Assembly (NCBI GenBank): GCA_020543525.1
Contig: JAHYIO010000033.1
Location: forward strand, 434,001 to 498,000
Direction of reading: 5' to 3'
Length of the DNA stretch: 64,000 bases
DNA from: Coriolopsis trogii
Taxonomy: Eukaryota > Basidiomycota > Agaricomycetes > Polyporales > Polyporaceae
Under the pieces are notes generated by a model that was not told where the DNA came from, did not search any database, and was given only the letters and a program-made list of their open reading frames with translations. Position numbers and translations under genes: made by a program. Shown here in pieces: positions 54,901-64,000 of this stretch; the first letter of the stretch is position 1; each line of letters opens with the position of its first letter.

Positions 54901-57343
54901 GTCGTTCGCTTTGGAAAGAAGGACTCGGAGCATAGGAATAGAGTAAGGCTTGATGAGTCGTTGAGTCGAATTCACAAGGAGGGTGAGGAGACGCGTGCAC
55001 TCTTCTCGGTTACGGCTTCAAAAAAGCGTAAGTACACGGGATGTCTCCAATCTCCAAGGAACAGACACTTACGTTACACTTGAATATTCGAGCTCAGTTA
55101 AGAGCTGAATCAGGGCCTTCCGCAAAGAGGGCATCACATATGCAGGGTTGTGCATGGCAAGTCGGCCTACGAGCGTCACAGCAGTTACGCGGTTCTCGAA
55201 GACCTCGTCATTTACAGCGATGAATAACGAACGGACGTTTTCGGCCTGAGCAAGATGTTTGTCGAAACGCTCATGCAGTGACGAGAGTACGGTCTGCCGG
55301 ATGCTCGCGTCTGTAAATCATTGTCAGCGGACTTGGTAAGGCTAATAGATTGTCTTTGCGTCTACCTGGATCGGCGATGGCAACGGTGAGTAGCTTGTCG
55401 ATCACGTCACTGATGATCTCAATAGAGTGGTTGCTGGCCTGATAACAGATAGGATCGCGGACAAAAAGTCGACAGCATGTGAGCGCTGCTGCACGCCTGA
55501 CTTCCGGGTGGTCTTGGTCAAGGTACGGAAGTGCACAGTCGTGTACAAACTCGTTGAGAACATGACCTATCAAGCAATGTCAGTATCTCTCGGCGCAACT
55601 GGGGACCAAACATACCGCTGAAGTCGAACGTATGCAGCGTAGTCAACGCAAGCGTCAGAAGCTCTGGGCCTTTCACAGCATTCGCAACCTCGGGCGGCAC
55701 GGATTCCTTGTTCGTTGTGCCAGAATCCGCGCGGAGAATCGATGACGGCGCACCGAGAGGCTTGAAACTATGGCCGCTGAGGATGATGGATAGCGTGTCC
55801 AGCAGACGGTCTATCACAGCGTCAATAACGGGTATCCGGGTCGATGATCTCGACTTACCTTGGATGGTCTTCAGCAAAGGTGGGATATGAGTAGCGATGG
55901 CGACAAGAGCTACTCGCAGGGGCTCACTGAGCCCGCAATTGAACATGAGATCCAATTGATCGTGGAGCAGTTTCGTCAAGTTCGGGCCCACTGCTTGGGC
56001 GAGCATACCAACACATTGAAAGATAGGCTCCTCCTGGACTGCATTCTTCTTTCTGTTGGTAAGGGTTCAGTGTTGGAGCGTAGAGATTGTACGTTGAGAA
56101 CAAACCCTCGAGACTGCAAACCGGCTTTGACATGGACCATGATTGACTCGAGGAACGGTTTCATATCGCTACCCACAGCGGTGGCTACGTGTCCAATAGC
56201 AATGAAAGCAACTGAACGCTCATGTTGTTTCTCGAGCTGCGTGAGGAGATGAGCCATCGCTTTGTGCAAGAAGTGTTCGGAGAATGTCTGCGTGTCGTAT
56301 ACCGCCAATGTGGGAATGAGGGTGATGACCATCTTCCGGACTATCGGTTCTCTATGCATCTTGAAGGAGAGAATCTGCTCGGCGGCGTCGAGAAAGTTCT
56401 CCTTCATAAACTACGTTACCCTATAGTCAGTCATGGTCGTCACAAGCGTCTGCACACCGTACCATGCCACCGTGAAGCAGGAGTTCCCGATACGTCAAGA
56501 GCGAGCCATGGATGATCTCTACTTGCGACATTTTGAGACCCATCTGCGCGTCCTGTAGTATCTTGAGCAAGAAAGGGCTTCGCATTTGTCGCTCGCGCTG
56601 AGTGATGATCTCGAGACAGGCAGCGAGGAGTTCTGCTGCACTTTCTCGGACAATGATACGGGGGTCCCGCAAAGGCGCAAGGATCTTGTCAAACACGAGT
56701 CCGATATGGGAGTGGAAGTAGGTCGGGCTGTTGCGAGCGAGTTCCTTCAGGATGAGTACACCGGCATGTCGCCCAAACTCGGGCTTGTCTGTTTGCAGTA
56801 GCGCAACCGCAGCTTGGACCTCAAAGTCCATGAAGTAGTCACCAAACGCGGGACCGCTGATTTCGGCAATTTGACCGAGGGTCTTTGAAGCGGCAAGCAT
56901 GACGTTGATGTCGTTGTCGGGAAGGAGGGCCTTGACATAGTTGTACAATCGGAAGAGATTGCTCTTGGATTCGATCTCTCCCTCAATCTTCAGGAGATGA
57001 TCTTTGGAGGACTGAGAAATCATAGCGAAAGAGTGTACGTCGTCATGCACGCACCTATAGCCAATATACCTCCAAGCTTCTCCGAGGCTGTCTGGCTGTG
57101 GACAAGGTCAAAAATCTTGTTGATGATTTCTTCCCATAACTTGGCAGCAGTATCGGAGGAGAGCTCTGGGATAGTGTTCGATATCTGGGAGGGGTTAGAA
57201 GACGCGAGGATGTCTGCGTAGGAACGTACATAGCGCTGCAATTCAAGAGCAGACTGTGCCCTGACGTCGGAACTCTTGTTCTTGAGCCCTTGAAACAGCT
57301 GGTCAAGAACGTCGAACTGTGTGGGCGGCGCCGTGGACGCCAT
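48947..57343 (-). CDS. TOR: TOR phosphatidylinositol 3-kinase-related protein kinase
   Basis: Master growth regulator kinase acting in TORC1/TORC2. The start at 57343 gives [20 protein letters not shown]; the stop is at 48947. Many exons, about 2,300-2,400 residues, the usual size. N-terminal HEAT repeats span about 57.3-53.6 kb ([40 protein letters not shown]). The FAT domain spans about 53.5-51.0 kb. The FRB domain has [20 protein letters not shown] near 50.95 kb, with the Ser of the rapamycin-FKBP12 contact kept. The kinase domain has [20 protein letters not shown], the catalytic loop [20 protein letters not shown] and the metal-binding [20 protein letters not shown]. The FATC end is [12 protein letters not shown] plus CAFW after a last short intron. 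It is divergent from the F-box gene (308 bp apart). No break was seen. Confidence 0.95.
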
Positions 57344-57651
57344 GTTGCAGGATGAGTCCCTGCGCCAGGGTCGAAGAGCAGGGAAGAGAGCCGGAACGGA
57401 ACTCGAAACGGTTCAAGGATAGCTTCAAGCCTTTACTGAGCTCTACTACGCGCAGTGACACTGACAGGAGCCAAGGACGCGTCCGCACGTGCGCAGAAAT
57501 TAGATTAGATGCACCTTTATCTTATCATCACAGCCTTGTGGCTTGCGAAAGCGCACCTCAGCTGTAGACGATCGCCTTCCTCTCCTCTGCCCGTATCCAA
57601 CACTCTCTACGCACTTCGAGTATACTCACTTGGGCACAGAACATAAGAATC
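57344..57651. promoter_or_regulatory. shared promoter region of TOR and the F-box/RCC1 gene
   Basis: 308 bp between divergent start codons. No clear TATA box or known site was identified; the shared gap makes co-regulation possible. Confidence 0.45.
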
Positions 57652-59918
57652 ATGCCGAGTATTGCTGATGTCCCCGCAGAACTCTTTCTAGACAACATAT
57701 TCCCTTATCTTCCCACACCCGACATCCTCAGCCTCGGCTGTACGAATCGCTTCTTCAGCAATCTCGTTAGTGACGAACCTTTCTGGCACCAGCGCATCCA
57801 GGAAGACTTCAACTTCTCAGGCTCTGAGACCGCGCGTCAAACAGGATGGAAATTCCTGTACAAGCGTCTCAGCAGTCCCAAAGTATATGTTTGGGGGTAT
57901 GTAATGAATCCCTCGTTCATATTGAGGATTCACGCAGACGGACGACAGAGAGAGAAGTCAAGGACGCTTGGGAAGGCAAGAAGTTCCCAAAACGAACGTT
58001 CGCGACGGAGTTCCCTTTCCAATCCGACTGAATATTCCCCATGTCCGTATTGTATCGCTCGTCGCAGGTGGAATGTAAGTTGTCTCAACAATGCTTAGAA
58101 CGTTTGAGGCTGACTACACCATATTCCCGCAGGTCATTCCATGCGATCGACTCGCGTGGTGACATTTATGTGTGGGGTAAGTCTTGCTCGTAATCTGAAT
58201 TCCTCTCGGTTGTTGTCAGTGTGATTCACGCTCTCTGGCCTCCAGGTGTCCTCAATGGCACAGCGATCATGGCCTTGCGCAGCGATGGCTTCGCAGATGC
58301 GTCCCAGAAAGCACTGCAGCCCATGCGCCTCAAACTGCCAGTCAAGTTCCGTACTCTCAGGTAGGACTATCGATGACTCGAGTCGTCGTTCCCGCTCAAG
58401 GACGCTCGTAGCTGTGGACGGCTGCATACCACTGGCCTTGACGCCACTGGGCAAGTCTGGACATTCACTTCCTGGGGCAGGCCCTTCCGCCTTAGCTCCT
58501 CTCTCCTTGACAAGTCTTCTCCAGAAACGACACCAGTGCAAGTCGAGAGCGGATGGAGCTTCTCCTCCGTCCTCACCGAATCGGGCGATGTTCTCGTTTA
58601 CTGGCCAGACATTGGTCGCATGCAGCGAATTGTTGACCAAAAAACAGAAGAACTGGAGAATTCCGAGAACGAGGAAATCAAGATGGCAAGCAAAGCGCGG
58701 CCTACGGAAAGCGAGCCCAATGTCATTCCCTGCTACTGGTGGGTCATGCACGGTGCCGATCCTGCACGACTGCCTCCAATCCCTGCAAACGATCTCCCTG
58801 AAATCCGAGGGACGGGTCTCTCTCGGGAGGAGTTGGACAAGGAAACGAAACTCGTGAAGATCGCCGGGTTCGACAATAATCTCTTGGGCTTGACGAACAA
58901 GGGACATGTGCTGCGTTACTCCAACCTCACGGGGGAAGAGGGATACCAAGAGGGCCGTTGGCAATACGTAAGTATCTATAACACAGAGCGTCTTACATTT
59001 CTGTGACATTGTGCTCCATATTGCAGCTTCCGTACTTCAGTGACATCGCACAAATCAAGACGTTGCCGGCATACACGGCGAACGAGAACAGTACCCCACT
59101 GACACCACCCGAGACCATGCACATAACGCACGTAAGCACCCACATTCTCTTTCTCCACGACTCGTGATCGACAGCCCGACCAGATCTCAGCCTCCTTCCA
59201 TACCTTCTTTGCCTACTCGACCGGTGCAAGCTCCGCCGTCCTGATGGGCCAGCACATCACTGAACAGGTCTCCCCGCTCAACCCACTCATCAACGAGTTC
59301 CGCCCAACGATCATCCCCGAGCTCCAGAACAAGTCCGTCATCTCCGTCGTCCTTGGCGACTATCACTACGGCGCCCTCACCGCCGACGGCAAGCTCCTCA
59401 CCTGGGGCGCCTTCTCCAAGGGCGCACTCGGCCTCGGGGACCCCGTCGAGATTCCAGTCGGCCAGCCCGGCGGGTACACGGACGAGAACGAGCGTCACAC
59501 GTCCGTGAACGGCAACTGGGGCATCATGCGCCCCCCACCGGACGTCCGTACCCCCACAGAGGTCCGGTTTGACCACAGGGAGAAGCGCAAGCGGCCCAAG
59601 TTCTGTTTCGCCGCGGCGGCGCTCGGCTGGCATACAGGCGCGCTCGTCATTGATCTCGACGTGCGTCTCAACAGCTTCCCTCATGTGTGAGCACGTATAC
59701 TGATGTATGCTCATGTTGTACAGCCCGACCAGGAAGGGGACGATGTTGAGATCACGGACGGTACTGAGCCGACGTCCGTGCCAGTCGATGACATCCGACT
59801 TCCTCACCGCGGACTTGGACCTGGAATGGGGCCCATTGGGTTCGGTCGAGGTAGAGCCACGCCCTTCCGCGTAGGATTTGCTGGAAGAGGCGCCTTTCGC
59901 GGAGGAGCACCTCTGTAA
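57652..59918 (+). CDS. F-box protein with RCC1-like repeats and Gly/Arg-rich tail (Saf1-like)
   Basis: Start MPSIADVPAELFLDNIFPYL then PTPDILSLGCTNRFFSNL gives an F-box (residues ~5-45) that should bind Skp1 in an SCF ubiquitin ligase. Downstream exons carry RCC1-like blades: VRIVSLVAGGM, FHAIDSRGDIYVWG, VESGWSFSSVLTESGDVLVY, NLLGLTNKGHVLRYSNLTGE, and SVVLGDYHYGALTADGKLLT with WGAFSKGALGLGDP. This combination resembles yeast Saf1. A final exon after an intron at about 59660-59724 has an acidic stretch (DQEGDDVEITDGTEPTSVPV) and a Gly/Arg tail (GFGRGRATPFRVGFAGRGAF) ending at 59918. It lies divergent from TOR. The exon between 57935 and 58080 changes frame relative to the longest ORF; the RERSQGRLGRQEVPKTNVRD frame fits the repeats. 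Confidence 0.85.
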
Positions 59919-60126
59919 CATGCATTGAAGCCGGAACGAAGGGTGTACTAGGTGATTCGCTGTCCCGACATTCAATGATGACATGTCCTCAATACATGAT
60001 GCGCATACCCCATTTGGAGGCCTACCAGCTGACTAGGTCCGCCTCCCGCACGAGTTTGTGATAGAGAAACATTCCGGTGTATATAGTGGGCACAAGCCAA
60101 GTTGCGAAAGAAAAAACATACGGGAA
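59919..60126. other. intergenic between convergent F-box gene and tRNA
   Basis: A/T run at about 60109-60116 on the minus strand gives the Pol III stop (six T) for the tRNA. Confidence 0.5.
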
Positions 60127-60210
60127 GGGCCTGGCCGGGAATTGAACCCGGGACCTCCTCCAAACGCGATAAAGCCCTAAGAAGGAATCATACTACTAGA
60201 CCACCAGGCC
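60127..60210 (-). tRNA. tRNA-Pro (AGG) with 12-nt intron
   Basis: Minus-strand copy whose mature part is identical, as far as I can read, to the tRNA at 38157-38239: same acceptor stem (GGCCTGG/CCAGGCC), D arm, anticodon AGG and T arm. The intron differs (CTTTATCGCGTT, 12 nt, against 11 nt), so only the intron drifts. The two copies are about 22 kb apart in opposite orientation. Confidence 0.93.
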
Positions 60211-63200
60211 ACATGGTACATGCCCCATGATGATCTCACAGTGGTATTCGCTGCAATACATACTTGACCTTAGATCGCGCCTGGCCGTGCTAGGTGTATT
60301 GACCAATGTCCGTCATGTCCAACAGTGTCAGAAATCAACAGTAACTCACGAGCTGGGTCTACAGCATGCATTGATCAGCGTCGCCCATTCACCGACTTGA
60401 AAGACGTGCCATGGTACTATGTCCACTCTTGACGAGCGCACGCGGAGCCTGACCAGGGTGTCTCCACCTTCAGCGTGCGGCCGTCATATACCGCTGCCAA
60501 GAAGGACCAGTAATTATGGACTTCAGCCGACAATACGCCTTCCAAGTGCGAACAGGGAATTAACGGACAGATAACGTACCATCAACCCTCAGTGGCGGCT
60601 TTGTAATTCGTACCCTCTGCTGATGGCTTTCGAGAACATAGACTCGACAGCGGCGCGGTCGGGGCTCGTGCGGAGCCCGATTCAACCGGGAGCGCGAGAC
60701 GCTGTCGAAGGTGGATGACAACTTGACAACTTGACACCGAAGGCGAGACCGTCTGACCGTGACTTGTTATTTGCACCCGTGCGTGCCTATGGAAGAAGGT
60801 CGTTCCTTGTATTGCGTCCTGTGTTCACGGGGCTCGTCACAGAAGGTGATATGAAAGCGCCAACGTTATCAGATCCAGGCGTTCGAGCGCATGAGCGTCC
60901 GATGCACGATACGCACTGGCACTGGCAAATACTATGTTACGAACCGACGGGAGGTCGGTGCGTACGGACGCTCGGGGCTGCGATTGTGAGACCTGGGTGC
61001 TCTGAGCGTCGACAGAATGCAGAGGCGACACCTCGATGGAGATAGTCCGGGGCCGTGTTGAGGGGCTGGAAGCGCAGTACGGAGGCACCCGAGCGTCAGG
61101 TTTGGAGGCTCTCAGTGCGAGATTTGTTCCAAGGGTTCTCGGTCCAGGAAAAGGACCAGGTGCAGTGCCTGGATTCAGAGACCACGGTCTGCGTTTGAAA
61201 GGCTGTGAGTACAGATTGGCTTTCGGGGCTGATGTAGTGGAGGTTCGGGGCGAGACCTGAAGTGGCGAAAGAAAGGATGAGCCTGATCAGTATCCTATAG
61301 CTTTCAGAGGCGTTGACATCAGGCACATACCGTGGTTATGAACGTGAGAGTCGCGCCTTGAGAGCGTCGTCTATCAGAGGAGATCGCCACCTCCTTATTG
61401 CAAGGTTTATGGTCCGGTCGTGCATGAAGGTACTTGCACCCGTGTCGCAGGGCGTTATGAATGCACGGCATTGCGCTGAGCGATGCGCCATCCAAGAGCG
61501 TCGATCGCGGCGCCCCGAGACGTGGAACCAAAAGCAGATTCTGCACAGAAAATTCACCCCAATAACGCACACAAACGCACCTTTGACAATCCCGAGACGC
61601 AGAACGAGGCAGGGTTTGAGGCCGCCGCAGTGTCGCTGCTGGATCGAGGGTTGCGATCTGGACGCACATACGGCTCCACCTCACACCGTCACGTCGTCTG
61701 TACGGTCCCTGCGTGCGTCTGAGCCGGGTCGCTGCTCACCCAAAGCCCTTCGCGCTCCGCGTCAGAGGCACCTAAATATGTCCTAGAACGGACGGCATCA
61801 GACATTGGGCGCGGAGGCAGATGTGCGCACCACTTAGAACGTCTATATGCTGGCCCTGAAGGCGTCGATGTCCATCAAACACAGGCGGTCAGGTGAGTTT
61901 GGACCTGACAGGTGAAAGACAATGCGGCCTGAGGAGATGCTTGGGGGTTTGTCGCAACAGGGCACTGGCGGGCGAAAGCTAAGCAAATAGCGGACTATGT
62001 GACGTCGGGAGAACCTGTTCAAAATACTCACAAGAAATCGCAGGTCCGAAACGGGATGTCGCGATAAGACCACCTTCAGATTGCCGTGATAAACAGGGGT
62101 GAATGTCAAGTCACCCACTGAACGGAGTCGAGTGAATACCCTGCCAGACGAGAAGTACGGTCGGCCGTTGACACCAGATGTACAGCGAGGATGGCCTTGG
62201 AGGCCGACAGCCGTAGCGGAGACGTCCCAACAGCGTAGGCGTGAGCTGCATAAGGCGTGGCAACTGCGGGATTAATTCATCAGAAATTGGACCCTGTGAT
62301 TAAGTGATCAACATACCAGACGGCAGGCCGGTCTGCTTGCTCGGCTGTTTATGCGCACAACGGCAGCAATACTCTTACGGAAATCTGAATATAAGTGATG
62401 CGACATGGCTGAGTGTCTAGTTGGATAAGAGCTCGAATTGCTGGAGCTTATCGTGTCGGGGCCTCATGGCTTGCGCATTGTCTCAGGAGCGATTTTGGGG
62501 AACCTATGAGAAGGGTATATCACACTACCAAGGGTCGAAACCGGGTCGATGTGTGTCCTGCTGTAAGAGCCACGTTGGAGATATCTAGTGCGGCAGACAT
62601 GCAATCAGACACAGATGCTGGGGGAATGTGGATACTGTACCAATTTCGGCCTGCAGCATACTGAGAGTATTCTCAATTCTTCAACGAGAGCTCGATGCAA
62701 GATGCAAGATAGGGAATCTCTTATTGTACTCATTAGGCTTCAAGTTGTTGGGTCTGGGAGGTCGTTTCTAACTTCTTGCTGTAAGCTTCCCGTCGTCGGT
62801 GCAGATTTATCATAGAGTTCCTAGGCTATGGTGAGTTGCATGCCCCTTGGATAAGCAGAACAAATTGCACAGCGAGGACGCGTAGGTTATATTCTATATG
62901 GCGGGGTACATACGATTATCACTCAATGTTTGGTCCATGGCCAAGCAGGGTTGCGCCAGTACGTAGCCGAAGAGAAAAGCACCGCACAGAGTCGATCGGG
63001 GCTGGTGACGTTCTGTGACGCCGTTTGAGGAGATGTGGGAAGGACCCAAGGAGCCGGTGCATGGAAGCTTCGGCTTCCCTGAAACGTGATGTGGAGAGCA
63101 GAAAGGCTTCTGGAAGTCGAGAAGGTTTGCGCGCAGATCACGGGCGTCTGCAGCCTTTGACCTTTCCCTGTGCGGCGACTCCTTCGCCTCCCCCTGCCTA

Positions 63201-64000
63201 TCGAATATCGGGCGCGTCGACAGGAAGCAGAGAAGCGGCGTATGTCAAGGTATATGTCAGAAATGTTCTCGCCGGAATTCTGTGCGTTCGGACGTCAGGC
63301 GATGTGGGCAGGAATCGGAGTGCCACAGGATTCGTCTGCACGCTCGTTTCCCTGAGCGGCGTGTCTGACACTGGCGGGCTCCATGACTCGCAGAGGGAAG
63401 AAAAGCCTGGATGGGGCAGTGAAGCCTATATATTCCACGTACGTTTCCGCATCGTCCCCGGGCCCTCCTCCCGGGAACGTCTTCTGGGCCGTTTATCACC
63501 GAAACATGCTTCGAATAGCCGACCTCACCTAGAATGCACGCCGTCCGGTGAGTGACTATAACATTGCATCGCGTGCAGTGTGCATCGATAACACAGATAT
63601 TCACAGGAGACCCTGTGGCGAGAATCGAGATAGCGTGCCGCTGTCCCTACAGTATTCAACGCCTTGGTCGTTCGATGCCAGCCATCGGCCCGAAAGGCAG
63701 CGTCCATTTCTCCCACCAGGATGCAGACACGACGCGCATCTGCTCCTTGCTCCAACAGTGCGGTAATACTCTTCATCATCTCATCGTTGGTCTGACATAA
63801 TCGTATATACAACTCTCGACCTTTCCAACTTGCGCCTGATCTTCCGCGTAGCGACAGCCATCCCACCCAGTACAGACTGACTATGTCTATGTATGTAGTA
63901 CTGTGCGGTGCGGTGCTCCCCCACGCAGTCTATCAAACTCCCTTGCGACCTTCTCATACTGACACGCTGCGCAACAGATGAAGACACTGGTTCTCTAGTG
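60211..64000. other. 3.8 kb without a recognised gene
   Basis: Both strands hold ORFs of up to about 176 codons (for example 63025-63555 plus, 61313-61786 plus), but none shows a family motif, a coherent splice chain or even codon texture. Isolated stretches look weakly repeated or decayed. No tRNA, transposon end or satellite repeat was identified. Confidence 0.45.

Noticed and set aside
61313..61786. 157-codon plus-strand ORF
   Set aside because: No motif; ORFs of similar length occur on the opposite strand, as expected by chance in GC-rich DNA.
63025..63555. 176-codon plus-strand ORF near the right edge
   Set aside because: Uneven composition, no motif and no splice context.
1..64000. 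CRISPR arrays, bacterial operons, ribosome binding sites
   Set aside because: None seen. Intron-rich genes and intron-containing tRNAs show nuclear fungal DNA.

Overview
The window looks like nuclear DNA of an agaricomycete fungus, most likely a polypore-type basidiomycete. Genes are split by many short GT-AG introns of about 50-70 nt, coding DNA is GC-rich, and the gene content (DUF6533 membrane proteins, a HET-domain protein, a Ppo/linoleate diol synthase-like fusion, TOR, squalene synthase) fits that group. The genus is not determined.

Left third (1-28.4 kb): the dominant structure is a collinear inverted segmental duplication. The left arm (window start to ~8.40 kb) mirrors the right arm (~19.905-28.39 kb); matching points add up to a near-constant 28.19-28.39 kb, so the axis is near 14.15 kb. 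Each arm holds two convergent pairs of a DUF6533 membrane-protein gene and a coatomer epsilon-subunit (COPE) gene, so four pairs are visible. One COPE copy (7315-8576, minus) is intact, its mirror copy is a pseudogene, and the two outer copies are old relics. The inner DUF6533 copies sit in AT-rich blocks almost devoid of CpG. Between the arms lies about 11.5 kb of unduplicated DNA: a small hypothetical gene, a full-length linoleate diol synthase/Ppo-like oxygenase (9915-14724), a DUF676 serine lipase (15168-16893) and a coiled-coil gene (17159-18742). The lipase and oxygenase make a plausible oxylipin pair, but that link is inference.

Middle (28.9-45.8 kb): a second coiled-coil gene, a single-exon HET-domain gene, a Cys-rich membrane-anchored secretory protein, an acidic-repeat protein, a proline tRNA with an intron, an NmrA-like reductase, a probable Cys-rich protein, a short ORF, and ERG9 (squalene synthase), whose first intron is about 408 nt.

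Right (46.2-60.2 kb): an RCC1-repeat plus PHD-finger gene, the large TOR kinase gene (48947-57343, minus), and a divergent F-box plus RCC1-like gene with a Gly/Arg-rich tail, then a second proline tRNA on the minus strand. From 60.2 kb to the end I recognise no gene. Exon limits were read by eye from splice sites and family similarity; gene ends are more certain than internal exons.
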